Shown: positions 34,095-43,516 of the stretch, piece by piece
Layout of the letters: every line of letters begins with the position of its first letter
Position numbering within the stretch: position 1 is the stretch's first letter
NCBI GenBank assembly: GCA_964476445.1
Contig: CAYZAK010000005.1
Coordinates: 1 to 62,696 of the forward strand
Direction of reading: 5' to 3'
From: CAYZAK01 sp964476445
GTDB taxonomy: Bacteria > CG03 > SLGR01 > JAGXOG01
DNA: 62,696 nucleotides
Made by a program: the position numbers and the translations under genes
Notes under the pieces: model-generated
What the model was told of the DNA's origin: nothing
The model's input: the letters and a program-made list of their open reading frames with translations, nothing else
Database searches by the model: none

Positions 34095-36038
34095 GTGGCT
34101 GTCCAAGAAGTCTTAAAAACAACGGTAGTTGTACCAACCTCCATAAAACAGTCCTTGATGAAAGTATTGCAGTCCTGGGGCCATCTTGAGATTATTAAAG
34201 ATAAACAGCTGTTGGATGGGTCCAATATAAACCAGTCAGAATTTAAATCTTCCCGGGTAAGAGAAATAAAAGACAAACTGGATTTTATCCTGAATTTTAT
34301 TTATGAGTACAGCCCTCCGGTCTCCGGTTTTAAAAAACTTAAAGAGGGGCTAAATAATATTCCTTCTTCAGAGGCCCAAAAATTAACGGACAAGGTTAAT
34401 GTAGAAAAAGTTTACCAGACTCTTCGGGATATAGACCATAATCTGAAACAGATAGAAACCCGTAAAAATGAATTAACCGAGCAGGTGGTTCAGCTAAACC
34501 AGATCAAAAAAATAGATATCGCTTCTTCAAAAATAAATTTTAAATATATTAAAGCCCTTCCTGTAAAGACAGCTGTCGAAAATCTAGAGAAACTCAGTAA
34601 AATAGATAATATTTACATCCAGAAAATAAATCGGGATGAAGAACCTCTGGCCATCCTTTATTTTAAGAAAAAAAGGGCCAGAACAGTTTTTAAAAAACTT
34701 AAATCCATTGAACACAAAAAGATTTCTATACCAAAAAATAAAAGTCCCCGGGATAAGATAAACGAGTTTAATAAAAAGATTAAGACTGCAATAAAAAAAG
34801 AAAAAGAATTAAACCAAAAAGTTGAAAAAAAATATGTACCGGATAAATCCAAGTATGAAGTGCTTGCGGACATATACGACAACAAAAATACTTTAAAAAG
34901 AGAAGAGAAAAAAAACGCAGCAACCGGTTACACAACTATAATTACCGGATGGATTCCCAAAAATAAAAAAACAGAAATGCAAAAACTATTGGATAAGAAA
35001 TTTGGAAACTGTTACCTGGAGTTTAAAAATCCGGCAAAAAAAGATAAACCGCCTGTAATTCTAAATAATAGCGCCCTGTCCGCACCTTTTGAAGTGGTAA
35101 CCGATCTTTACGGAACTCCGGATTATAACTGGATTGATCCCACCCCACATCTATCTATCTTTTTTATTTTATTTTTTGGAATATGTCTGGGAGACGGTGG
35201 GTACGGGTTGATCATGGTGGGCATCACCCTGTGGGCAATGTTGAAGTTTAAATTATCCCAGGGAGCTCGTAAATTTATAAAAATGCTTTTTTACGGAGGG
35301 CTTGCCTCTGTGGTGGTTGGTATTCTGGCCGGTAGCTGGTTCGGTAATGCTCTGGACGGGGTACCAGTAATAGAAAAGTTAAGAGTAATTGATGCTCTGG
35401 AGAAGCCGGAATATTTTCTTTATTTTTCAATTGGTTTGGGATATGTACAGGTAACTTACGGAGTATTAATATCACTGGTTAAAAATTTTCAGATTTCCGA
35501 TTACCGGGAGGCTGTTTACAAAGATCTGGGATGGACAATTGCCTTACTCACTCTTCCGTTTATAACATTAAGTTTACTGGATATAATTACCTGGAATCCT
35601 TATTTAATAGCTGTATTTGCTGTGACCTGGGTTTTAATATTTTCAGGTTATAAAAATAAAAATATATTTGTAAGATTTTTATCCGGATTCTACGAGGTTT
35701 ACGATACTGGTATAGGGTCCCTGAAAGATATGATATCCTATTCCCGGCTTTTTGCTCTGGGAATGGGAACAACCATCCTGGGAATGGCTATAAACGAAAT
35801 ATCTAAATTTACTATTGAATTGACCGGGTGGGCCAGTTATATTATTGTACCTTTTATATTGTTAAGCGGTCATCTTGTTATGAATTTATTTATGAGCTCG
35901 TTGAGCGCTTATGTACATACATCCCGGTTGATGTATGTAGAATTTTTTACTAAATTTTTTAAGGGAGGGGGAAAAACTTTTAATCCCCTCAGGTGGAAGG
36001 AAAAGAGAGTTAGAATAGAAAAAACTCAAGAAATATAA
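34095..36038 (+). CDS. ntpI: V/A-type ATPase subunit I (a subunit)
   Basis: 647 residues from GTG. The N-terminal cytoplasmic half (1-320) is helical and charged; the C-terminal half has about seven to eight transmembrane helices beginning with PHLSIFFILFFGICLGDGGYGL, a conserved signature. The half-channel arginine region is expected near the helices holding DMISYSRLFALGMGTTILG (near residues 546-564). It forms the ion path together with subunit K. It follows the H/G-like gene by one base. Confidence 0.95.
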   Translation: MAVQEVLKTTVVVPTSIKQSLMKVLQSWGHLEIIKDKQLLDGSNINQSEFKSSRVREIKDKLDFILNFIYEYSPPVSGFKKLKEGLNNIPSSEAQKLTDKVNVEKVYQTLRDIDHNLKQIETRKNELTEQVVQLNQIKKIDIASSKINFKYIKALPVKTAVENLEKLSKIDNIYIQKINRDEEPLAILYFKKKRARTVFKKLKSIEHKKISIPKNKSPRDKINEFNKKIKTAIKKEKELNQKVEKKYVPDKSKYEVLADIYDNKNTLKREEKKNAATGYTTIITGWIPKNKKTEMQKLLDKKFGNCYLEFKNPAKKDKPPVILNNSALSAPFEVVTDLYGTPDYNWIDPTPHLSIFFILFFGICLGDGGYGLIMVGITLWAMLKFKLSQGARKFIKMLFYGGLASVVVGILAGSWFGNALDGVPVIEKLRVIDALEKPEYFLYFSIGLGYVQVTYGVLISLVKNFQISDYREAVYKDLGWTIALLTLPFITLSLLDIITWNPYLIAVFAVTWVLIFSGYKNKNIFVRFLSGFYEVYDTGIGSLKDMISYSRLFALGMGTTILGMAINEISKFTIELTGWASYIIVPFILLSGHLVMNLFMSSLSAYVHTSRLMYVEFFTKFFKGGGKTFNPLRWKEKRVRIEKTQEI

Positions 36039-36052
36039 AGGAGGAAAGTAAG

Positions 36053-36520
36053 ATGGAAGGAATTGTACTGGCAATATTTGGTGCGGCAGCAGCCATGTTT
36101 ATGGCTGGTAGTGGGTCGGCTATAGGTATTGGTCATGCCGGTCGTTCGGCTAATGGGGTATTATCCGAAGATCCGGAAAAGTTCGGAATTATGTTAATAC
36201 TGGTAGCTTTGCCTGGCACCCAGGGTTTTTATGGATTTTTAACTTCGTTTCTGGTTATTTTGGAAGTAGGATTGTTAGGAGATCCCAAGGCTCTTACAAT
36301 AAGTCAGGGTTGGCAGGTGTTCGGTGCATGTTTGCCGATAGCCATTACCGGGTTGTTCAGCGGAATTCATCAGGGAAAAGTTTGTGCGGCCGGTATAGGA
36401 GTTGCCGAAAAACAACCTGATCATTCAATGAAAGCTGTCATATACGGTGCGCTTGTGGAAACTTACGCTGTTTTAGGGCTGGTTATCACGATATTTTTGC
36501 TTCAGGGTATAAACCTCTAA
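36053..36520 (+). CDS. ntpK: Na+-type V/A-ATPase rotor subunit K (duplicated c subunit)
   Basis: 155 residues, two fused hairpins (four transmembrane helices). The ion-binding residues of the Na+-translocating Enterococcus hirae NtpK ring have counterparts: Leu53, Thr56 and Gln57 in LPGTQGFYGF, Gln107 in GIHQGKV, and the carboxylate Glu136 in LVETYAVLG. The first hairpin has Gly where the second has Glu, so there is one carboxylate per four helices. That set indicates Na+ as the coupling ion; this follows from the residues and known structure, not from a measurement. A strong AGGAGG ribosome-binding site fits the high copy number needed for the ring. Confidence 0.94.
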   Translation: MEGIVLAIFGAAAAMFMAGSGSAIGIGHAGRSANGVLSEDPEKFGIMLILVALPGTQGFYGFLTSFLVILEVGLLGDPKALTISQGWQVFGACLPIAITGLFSGIHQGKVCAAGIGVAEKQPDHSMKAVIYGALVETYAVLGLVITIFLLQGINL

Positions 36521-36521
36521 A

Positions 36522-37124
36522 ATGACCAATAAAGAAAGATTAAATAAGCTTCTGAAATCTATATCTGAAGACGCTCAAAAAGAAGTAGACCAAATCCGTA
36601 AAAAAGCTGACCGGAGAGTAAAAGAGCTGGAACAGGAGTTCAAAGAGGACAGAGAAAAGTATATTAAAAAACAGAAACATAAAATGAACCGTCAGGGCGA
36701 GCTGTATAAAAAACAGAAAGTAACCCGCGAGCGTCTCGAAGAAAAGAAAAAAATACTTAATCGGAAAAGAGAGTTGATCGATAAGGTTTTTGAAATAGCG
36801 GTTAAAAAGTTAAAGGACTCCCCAGCCGGAGAACAGCAGAAATTGTTTCAAAAAATTCTTAAAGAAACAGTTAATACGGGAACCGAGGTGGTAAAACCGG
36901 CAGAAAAAGACTCTGTGGTCTCCAAAAACTTTCTAAAAAAAGTAAATAAAGAAAACAACTGGAATCTGGAACTGGGTTCAAAAATAAAATCCCAGGAAGG
37001 GGGCTTTTTACTTGAAGGCGAAAATTATGAGACATTGGTGAACTGGCATAATATAAAGGACTATTTAAAGGAAAAAGAAGAAGATAATATTATCCGCTCT
37101 TTGTTTAAGGGAAATAATGATTAA
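36522..37124 (+). CDS. ntpE: V/A-type ATPase subunit E (peripheral stalk)
   Basis: 200 residues. A long charged N-terminal helix (residues 1-100) followed by a small alpha/beta C-terminal domain (LFQKILKETVNTGTE... LELGSKIKSQEGGFLLEGENYE), the layout of subunit E, which joins the A3B3 head to the stalk with its H/G partner. It starts one base after ntpK ends and overlaps ntpC by 8 bp. Confidence 0.9.
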   Translation: MTNKERLNKLLKSISEDAQKEVDQIRKKADRRVKELEQEFKEDREKYIKKQKHKMNRQGELYKKQKVTRERLEEKKKILNRKRELIDKVFEIAVKKLKDSPAGEQQKLFQKILKETVNTGTEVVKPAEKDSVVSKNFLKKVNKENNWNLELGSKIKSQEGGFLLEGENYETLVNWHNIKDYLKEKEEDNIIRSLFKGNND

Positions 37125-38028
37125 AGATCGTTCTTCCTACCTTTTTTTAGTGGGTAAAGTCAGGTTTTTAGAAACCCAGCTTTTTAGGGAATCGGATTTA
37201 ACTCGTTTTCTTGAAAACAGTTCCGAAGAAGCCCTGATAAACGATCTTCAAAATACAAAGTACGGTAAATTGCTGTCCGATTACGATTTTAACATGGCCC
37301 TGGATACCTATATATACCAAAGCTGGCTGGAATTTAAAAAGAAAGTTGAAGATTCTAGAATACTGGATTTATTTATGCTGAAACGGGATGTGCTAAATTT
37401 TATAAATTATAAAAAAGGCATAGATGCCGAAAAATATTATGCAGGGGGAGTATTTAAACTTAACCGGGATGAAGAGAACCCTTACTTGCCCCCGATATTT
37501 AAAGAAACTGAGGAGAGGCTTGCAAAGTACAGCGTAGATAAAAGTGAAACTATTCCTGATAATCTTGTGGAAAAGGTTTTTATGGATATTGTAACCGAAA
37601 ACTATATAAATCCTCTGGAAACGGGTCTTATTAAAAATTACTGGCAGGATATGGTGGATATAAATAATTTATTGAAAAATGTAAATTACAAAAAACCGGA
37701 GTACTACTGGGCCGGGGGAAAGATAGAGTCCAGTTTTTGGGAGAAAGTTAGAGTTTCCGAAGAAATCCCTTCCAAAATATCATCTAAAAAATATATGAAA
37801 GCAGTTGGGCAGCAGAGCAAGCCCACCGAGTGGGAACTAAAATTACATCAGTATCTTTTAAAATATATTAAATCCATGAAAAAGATAACTTTCGGACCGG
37901 AAGCCGTGGTAGCTTTTATGCTGAGCTTGTTTACCGAAGTTAAGAACCTTAATATGATAAGGGCGGGTATAAATTTGGGACTGGAGAAAAAAGAAATTAA
38001 GGCAAATCTTATACTGGGTTATGTCTGA
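37117..38028 (+). CDS. ntpC: V/A-type ATPase subunit C (central-stalk adaptor, d-like)
   Basis: 303 residues, soluble and helical. The start RSSYLFLVGKVRFLETQLF and the end AVVAFMLSLFTEVKNLNMIRA followed by INLGLEKKEIK are typical of archaeal/vacuolar subunit C (vacuolar d), which sits on the K ring and couples it to the DF shaft. It overlaps ntpE by 8 bp and ntpF by 8 bp. Confidence 0.9.
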   Translation: MIKDRSSYLFLVGKVRFLETQLFRESDLTRFLENSSEEALINDLQNTKYGKLLSDYDFNMALDTYIYQSWLEFKKKVEDSRILDLFMLKRDVLNFINYKKGIDAEKYYAGGVFKLNRDEENPYLPPIFKETEERLAKYSVDKSETIPDNLVEKVFMDIVTENYINPLETGLIKNYWQDMVDINNLLKNVNYKKPEYYWAGGKIESSFWEKVRVSEEIPSKISSKKYMKAVGQQSKPTEWELKLHQYLLKYIKSMKKITFGPEAVVAFMLSLFTEVKNLNMIRAGINLGLEKKEIKANLILGYV

Positions 38029-38335
38029 AGAACATTTTAATATAACGGCCCTGGGAAGAAGAGAATTTATATTACCTTACGGCGCAGTAGGATTCGGTTA
38101 CCGGGAAGAGAATAATCTGGAACAAGCAATTAATTTTATTTTTGAACAGGATTATAAAAAAACCCTTTTTATATTAGATGAAGATATAATTAAAAATTTA
38201 AAAAAAGTTGAGGAAGCAGAAGAAAATGGAGCCAATATACTTATTTTAAAGGCCTGGGGTAAGTCAAAACTTGCAGAAAATAAGATAAGACAGGCCTCAA
38301 TAAAGGCGATAGGTACGGATATATTGAAGGAATAA
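38021..38335 (+). CDS. ntpF: V/A-type ATPase subunit F (central shaft)
   Basis: 104 residues. A small Rossmann-like protein with a strand ALGRREFILPYGAVGFGY and helix FEQDYKKTLFILDEDIIKNL; it binds subunit D in the rotating shaft. The N-terminus differs from the usual start with a strand plus glycine loop, but length and operon position fit. It overlaps ntpC by 8 bp. Confidence 0.86.
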   Translation: MSEEHFNITALGRREFILPYGAVGFGYREENNLEQAINFIFEQDYKKTLFILDEDIIKNLKKVEEAEENGANILILKAWGKSKLAENKIRQASIKAIGTDILKE

Positions 38336-38342
38336 TTTTAAT

Positions 38343-40217
38343 ATGAGTAAGAAAAAAACACATAGTACAGGAAAAATAAAAAGGATTGCCGGACCTCTGG
38401 TAGAAGCCGATGGTTTGACGGGCGTAAAGATGAACGAAGTCGTTAGGGTTGGAAAGGAAAAACTTATCGGCGAGGTAGTGGAGTTAAGCGAGAGTAAAGC
38501 AGCTATCCAAGTATATGAAGAGACCGCCGGAATAAAACCCGGTGAACCGGTGAAGGCAACCGGAGCACCTCTTTCTTTAGAGTTGGGCCCGGGGCTTATA
38601 AGTTCTATATATGACGGTATTCAGCGGCCGCTTGATGTGGTAAAAGAACAGACCGGAGATTTTATTAAAAGAGGGGTTGAGGTATTCGGTCTGGATCACC
38701 AAAAAAAGTGGAAATTCGAGCCAGCTGTAAAGGAAGGCGATGAAGTGAGCGGCGGACAAGTTGTCGGAACCGTGAAAGAAACCTCTATAATTGAACACAA
38801 AATTATGGTTCCGCCCCAGATAGAGGGTAAAATAAAATCGGTGAAGAGCGGAGAATTCACCGTTTCGGATACCGTAGCTGTTATTGAAGGACGTGATAAA
38901 GAACATGAGATAACTATGAGACAGGAATGGCCGGTTCGACACCGACGGCCGTATGAGACCAAGATGCCTCCCCGTGAACCGTTAATTTCCGGTCAGCGGG
39001 TAATAGATACTTTTTTTCCCATAGTAAAAGGAGGGGTGGCCTGTATTCCGGGGCCCTTCGGCAGCGGAAAAACTGTAGTTCAGCAGCAGCTGGCAAAATG
39101 GGCTGACGCCGACATTATTGTTTACATAGGCTGTGGGGAGCGGGGCAACGAGATGACCGATGTTTTAAGAGAATTTCCGGAACTGGAAGATCCGTATTCT
39201 GGAGAACCATTAATTAAAAGAACTGTTCTTATTGCCAATACTTCCAATATGCCGGTTGCCGCCAGAGAAGCCTCCATATATACGGGTACCACGATCGGAG
39301 AGTACTACCGGGACATGGGTTATAAGGTTGCTCTTATGGCTGATTCCACTTCCCGGTGGGCGGAAGCTTTAAGAGAGATGTCCGGCCGTCTGGAAGAGAT
39401 GCCCGGCGAAGAAGGCTATCCGGCTTATCTGGCTTCCCGGATCGCAGCTTTTTACGAAAGAGGAGGCCGGGTTGAATGTCTGGGAACAAAAAAGGAAGGT
39501 TCTTTATCCATAATAGGAGCTGTTTCTCCTCCGGGCGGTGATCTTTCGGATCCTGTGGTGAAGAATACTTTAAGAGTGGTGAAAGTTTTCTGGGGTCTGG
39601 ATGATGATCTGTCTTCCCAGCGCCATTTTCCGGCTATCCACTGGCTTAATTCATATTCACTTTATGTTAATAACATTGAAGATTATCTTACTGAAAATAT
39701 TGGTGAAGATTTTTCCCAATTCAGGGATAAATCAGTGGCTATTCTTCAGGAGGAAGAATCATTGCAGGAAATAGTTCGGCTAGTCGGAGAGGAATCTCTT
39801 TCGGCTCGTGACCGTCAGATACTGGACACCGCAAAAATGCTGAGAGAAGATTTCCTTCAACAGCATGCATTTGATCAGGAGGAAACGTTTACCTCAATTA
39901 AGAATCAGTACCGTATGTTACGGGCTATTATGGTTTATCATGAAACAGCATTAAAAATTCTGGAAAAAGATAAGGAATTTGAAGATATAGTTAGTCTCGA
40001 CGTTAAAAAAGAAATCGCCACAATGAAATATATACAGGAAGAAGAACGAGATAAATTTGATGAGTTAGAAAAAAGTATTCGGGAACAGCTGGAAGGCGGA
40101 AGTACGGGGGAAGATGAAGATTTTGGTCCCGCCGAGGAGAAAGAAACGCAGGATAAAGAATCCGGCCAGTCCAGCACTAAGGAAGAGGAAGAAACTCAAG
40201 AAAAGAAGGAAAAGTAA
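38343..40217 (+). CDS. ntpA: V/A-type ATPase catalytic subunit A
   Basis: 624 residues. Catalytic subunit with the P-loop GPFGSGKT (residues 237-244), the A-subunit non-homologous insert (about residues 115-190), CGERGNEMTDVLREFPEL, MADSTSRWAEALREMSGRLEEMP (in parts) and GAVSPPGGDLSDPV. An unusual acidic tail of about 45 residues (from GSTGEDEDFGPAEEK to the end) follows the conserved C-terminal helices; it is of low complexity and absent from typical homologues. Confidence 0.97.
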   Translation: MSKKKTHSTGKIKRIAGPLVEADGLTGVKMNEVVRVGKEKLIGEVVELSESKAAIQVYEETAGIKPGEPVKATGAPLSLELGPGLISSIYDGIQRPLDVVKEQTGDFIKRGVEVFGLDHQKKWKFEPAVKEGDEVSGGQVVGTVKETSIIEHKIMVPPQIEGKIKSVKSGEFTVSDTVAVIEGRDKEHEITMRQEWPVRHRRPYETKMPPREPLISGQRVIDTFFPIVKGGVACIPGPFGSGKTVVQQQLAKWADADIIVYIGCGERGNEMTDVLREFPELEDPYSGEPLIKRTVLIANTSNMPVAAREASIYTGTTIGEYYRDMGYKVALMADSTSRWAEALREMSGRLEEMPGEEGYPAYLASRIAAFYERGGRVECLGTKKEGSLSIIGAVSPPGGDLSDPVVKNTLRVVKVFWGLDDDLSSQRHFPAIHWLNSYSLYVNNIEDYLTENIGEDFSQFRDKSVAILQEEESLQEIVRLVGEESLSARDRQILDTAKMLREDFLQQHAFDQEETFTSIKNQYRMLRAIMVYHETALKILEKDKEFEDIVSLDVKKEIATMKYIQEEERDKFDELEKSIREQLEGGSTGEDEDFGPAEEKETQDKESGQSSTKEEEETQEKKEK

Positions 40218-40223
40218 CCAGGT

Positions 40224-41591
40224 ATGAAACAGGAATATAAAACAGTAAAAAGCATTTCCGGACCCCTTTTTTATGTGGAGAAGGTGGAAGATGTTGCTTA
40301 TAATGAGATAGCCACCGTAAAGCTTCCGTCCGGTGAGGAGAGGTTAGGCAAGGTGTTGGAGGTGAATGAAAATACGGTGTTGTTACAGCTTTTTGCCGGA
40401 ACTTCCGGTGCAAATTTAAATAATTCCCGGGTGAAATTTCTGGGAAAAGAGCTGACTCAGCCGGTCTCCGAAGATATACAGGGAAGAATTTTTGACGGTA
40501 TGGGGCGCCCTCAGGACGGTGCCGGTGAAGTTATTGCCGATGAATATCGGGATATAAACGGTTTGGCTATTAATCCTTCGTCCCGGAGTTATCCTAACGA
40601 GTTTATAGAAACCGGAATATCCTCCATAGATACTATGAATACCCTGGTCCGAGGCCAGAAACTGCCTATTTTTTCTGGCAGTGGGTTACCCCATAACGAG
40701 CTATCTGCCCAGATCGCCCGCCAGGCAAAGGTGAAAGGGCAAAAAGAAAATTTCTGTGTAGTTTTTGCGGCTATGGGCATAACTTATGAAGAGGCCCAGT
40801 ATTTTAGGGAAGAACTGCAAAAAACCGGAGCTATTGAGAGGTCGGTGATGTTTTTAAATCTGGCCGACGATCCTGCCATTGAGCGACTGGCTACTCCCCG
40901 GATGGCCCTTACCGCAGCTGAGTATCTGGCTTTTGAGCAGGACTATCAGGTGCTGGTTATAATGACTAATATGACTAATTATGCCGAAGCCCTTAGAGAA
41001 GTTTCTGCAGCCCGAAAAGAGATTCCCGGCCGGCGGGGATATCCGGGTTATATGTACACCGATCTGGCCAGTATCTACGAGCGAGCTGGAAAAATCCAGG
41101 GTCGGAAAGGCTCCATCACCCAGATTCCCATACTTACTATGCCCAATGACGATAAGACGCATCCGATACCCGATTTAACCGGCTATATTACCGAAGGACA
41201 GATAATATTGTCTAGGGAGTTGGAACATAATAATATATATCCCCCCATAGATGTATTGCCCTCCCTCTCCCGGTTAAAAGAAAAGGGAATAGGGGAAGGA
41301 AAGACCAGAGATGACCATTCTGCTGTCTCAAACCAGTTGTTTGCCGCTTACGCTCGGGGCAAGCAGGCTAAAGAGCTGGCCGTTATATTAGGCGAAGCGG
41401 CGTTGTCTGAAACAGACAAAAAATTCTCTGAATTTGCTGATATATATGAGAATAAATATGTGGCTCAGGAAGAGTACGAAGACAGGGATATAGAAGAAAG
41501 CTTGGATCTGGCCTGGAAGCTTTTAAAAAATCTTCCCCAAGAAGAATTAAAGAGGGTTAAAAAAGACCAGATAGAAAAGTACATGAAATGA
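40224..41591 (+). CDS. ntpB: V/A-type ATPase regulatory subunit B
   Basis: 455 residues. Non-catalytic nucleotide-binding subunit: it has FSGSGLPHNELSAQIARQA where catalytic subunits have a P-loop, then VVFAAMGITYEEAQYF, MTNMTNYAEALREVSAARKEIPGRRGYPGYMYTDLA (shown in parts in the family alignment) and IPDLTGYITEGQI. It is 6 bp after ntpA and 1 bp before ntpD. Confidence 0.96.
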   Translation: MKQEYKTVKSISGPLFYVEKVEDVAYNEIATVKLPSGEERLGKVLEVNENTVLLQLFAGTSGANLNNSRVKFLGKELTQPVSEDIQGRIFDGMGRPQDGAGEVIADEYRDINGLAINPSSRSYPNEFIETGISSIDTMNTLVRGQKLPIFSGSGLPHNELSAQIARQAKVKGQKENFCVVFAAMGITYEEAQYFREELQKTGAIERSVMFLNLADDPAIERLATPRMALTAAEYLAFEQDYQVLVIMTNMTNYAEALREVSAARKEIPGRRGYPGYMYTDLASIYERAGKIQGRKGSITQIPILTMPNDDKTHPIPDLTGYITEGQIILSRELEHNNIYPPIDVLPSLSRLKEKGIGEGKTRDDHSAVSNQLFAAYARGKQAKELAVILGEAALSETDKKFSEFADIYENKYVAQEEYEDRDIEESLDLAWKLLKNLPQEELKRVKKDQIEKYMK

Positions 41592-41592
41592 C

Positions 41593-42219
41593 ATGGCTAA
41601 CGTATTAAATGTAAATCCAAACCGGATGGAGTTAATGAAGCTCAGGGACCGTCTGAGTTTGGCCCGCCGTGGGCACCGGCTTTTAAAGGATAAACAGGAT
41701 GATTTAATGAAGAGATTCACTGAGACAACAGAGCGGGTCCGGGAGTTGCGCGCAAAAATAGAAGATCAGTACCATACCTTAAAGATTCCCTATCTTATAG
41801 TAAGGGCGGTCAGTGAAAACAGGGGATTTATTTCTTATTGCAAGCAGGCCCTGGTAAAAGCCGATATATGGGGAACCCGAAAACATCTTATGAATCTTGT
41901 GGTGCCTGAGATAAAAGTAAAGTTTGAGGATAATACTCAAAATGCCGGCAATCTGAATGTGTCTTCTTTATTTCCCGGTTTTATTAAAAATTTTCAAGAC
42001 CTTTCCGACGATGTGGTAAAACTCGGCAATCAGGAAAAGAAAATGTATCTGCTTGCCCAGGAGCTGGAGAAGGTAAGAAGAAGGGTAAACGCTTTGGAAT
42101 ATATATTTATTCCTAAACTAGAGGAAACAATAGATTACATATCCATGCAGTTAGAAGAGATGGAGAGGGAAAACATAACCCGTCTTATGAAAATTAAGGA
42201 TATAGTTCGAAACCGGTAA
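41593..42219 (+). CDS. ntpD: V/A-type ATPase subunit D (central rotor axle)
   Basis: 208 residues. Long antiparallel coiled coil characteristic of the axle: N-terminal NPNRMELMKLRDRLSLARRG with KDKQDDLMK, and a C-terminal helix with KVRRRVNALEYIFIPKLEET, both family signatures. Last gene of the operon; the next start is 22 bp on. Confidence 0.95.
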   Translation: MANVLNVNPNRMELMKLRDRLSLARRGHRLLKDKQDDLMKRFTETTERVRELRAKIEDQYHTLKIPYLIVRAVSENRGFISYCKQALVKADIWGTRKHLMNLVVPEIKVKFEDNTQNAGNLNVSSLFPGFIKNFQDLSDDVVKLGNQEKKMYLLAQELEKVRRRVNALEYIFIPKLEETIDYISMQLEEMERENITRLMKIKDIVRNR

Positions 42220-42241
42220 CGGAACATCCTCCGGCATTCTC

Positions 42242-43516
42242 TTGATATATATATATATAATAACTTTAACTTTACTTATAATTAGTTTAATTTTTTATAT
42301 AGAGGAAAAAAGCCGGCGTTCTGAATTGGAATCCCGCCTGAGGCAAGTTCAAAAAGAAAGTCAAAATAACATAGATAATCTTAATAATATCATTTCCATG
42401 CTTACTCATTTTCAGGATGTGAGCATGTCCTATAGCCGAACCGACGATCTAGATAAATTATGCGATTTAATTGTAAAGTATGCCACTAGCATAGCAAACA
42501 CAGAAACAGGGTCTTTAATGCTTGTAGATAAAACTACAAATAAACTTAAGATTGTAGCTTCAAAAGGATTATCTGATAAAGTTAAGAATAATACCGTACT
42601 GGAAATCGGGGAGGGTATAGCCGGGCGGGTGGCCAGGGACGGAAAACCTGTGTACTGTGAAGATATTGAGAAGGATGTTCGATTTATGAGAAGTTCAAAA
42701 GTTAACTATAACTTTAAATCATTCATTGGAATTCCGTTGGAAAGTAAAGATAAGGTAGTGGGAGTACTCAATATAAGCAGCAGAACAACTAAAAAGCGAT
42801 TTAACAAAACAACAAAGAAAATGTTAAATATACTTTCCGACCAGGCGGCAGTGGCCATAGAAAACATCAAGCTTTACCGGGGAATGAAAGATATGTATAT
42901 AGGAACAATTAAAACTCTGGCCGAAGCTATAGATGTAAAAGATCCCTATACCCGTGGCCATGCCGAAAGGGTAACTAAATACGCTGTAGCCATAGCCGGG
43001 GAGATGAATTTAAGCAAGAAATTAATAAGAAATATAGAGTATGCCGGATTGATTCACGACATAGGAAAAATAGGTATAAAGGATAGCGTTTTACTAAAAC
43101 CAAACAAACTTACCGCTGAAGAGTACCGGCAGATAAAGAAACATCCTCTGATAGGAGAACAGATAATATCCCCTATAGAGTTTTTAATTAATGTAGCCCC
43201 TCTGGTGCTGTACCATCATGAGCACTACAACGGCAAGGGGTATCCGGAAGGGTTAAAGGAAAAGGCAATTCCGATGGGGGCACGGATATTAAATGTCGCC
43301 GACTCTTTTGAAGCAATGGTATCGGACCGGCCTTATAATAAGGGGATGTCTCTTGATAAAGCTGTAAAGGAGTTAAAAAAATGCCGGGGCGAACAGTTTG
43401 ATCCTGAAGTAGTGGGAGCTTTTTTAAAGATTATTGAAAGGGAAGGTAAGGATTTAACTGAAAATTTTGAAGATTATCATGAAAAAAACAGAAAAAAAAA
43501 GAATACTATACTATAA
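42242..43516 (+). CDS. GAF domain / HD-GYP cyclic-di-GMP phosphodiesterase-like protein
   Basis: 424 residues from TTG. One N-terminal membrane helix (residues 1-19), a short coiled linker, a GAF sensory domain (about 65-205: ETGSLMLVDKTT, GEGIAGRVARDG), and a full HD-GYP domain (about 215-405) with GHAERV, LIHDIGKIG, HHEHYNGKGYPEGL and RILNVADSFEAMVSDRPY. The HD and GYP motifs are intact, so c-di-GMP hydrolysis is plausible. Start codon and first residues are encoded by a (TA)n dinucleotide run, see findings. It follows ntpD by 22 bp and overlaps nadE. Confidence 0.9.
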   Translation: MIYIYIITLTLLIISLIFYIEEKSRRSELESRLRQVQKESQNNIDNLNNIISMLTHFQDVSMSYSRTDDLDKLCDLIVKYATSIANTETGSLMLVDKTTNKLKIVASKGLSDKVKNNTVLEIGEGIAGRVARDGKPVYCEDIEKDVRFMRSSKVNYNFKSFIGIPLESKDKVVGVLNISSRTTKKRFNKTTKKMLNILSDQAAVAIENIKLYRGMKDMYIGTIKTLAEAIDVKDPYTRGHAERVTKYAVAIAGEMNLSKKLIRNIEYAGLIHDIGKIGIKDSVLLKPNKLTAEEYRQIKKHPLIGEQIISPIEFLINVAPLVLYHHEHYNGKGYPEGLKEKAIPMGARILNVADSFEAMVSDRPYNKGMSLDKAVKELKKCRGEQFDPEVVGAFLKIIEREGKDLTENFEDYHEKNRKKKNTIL

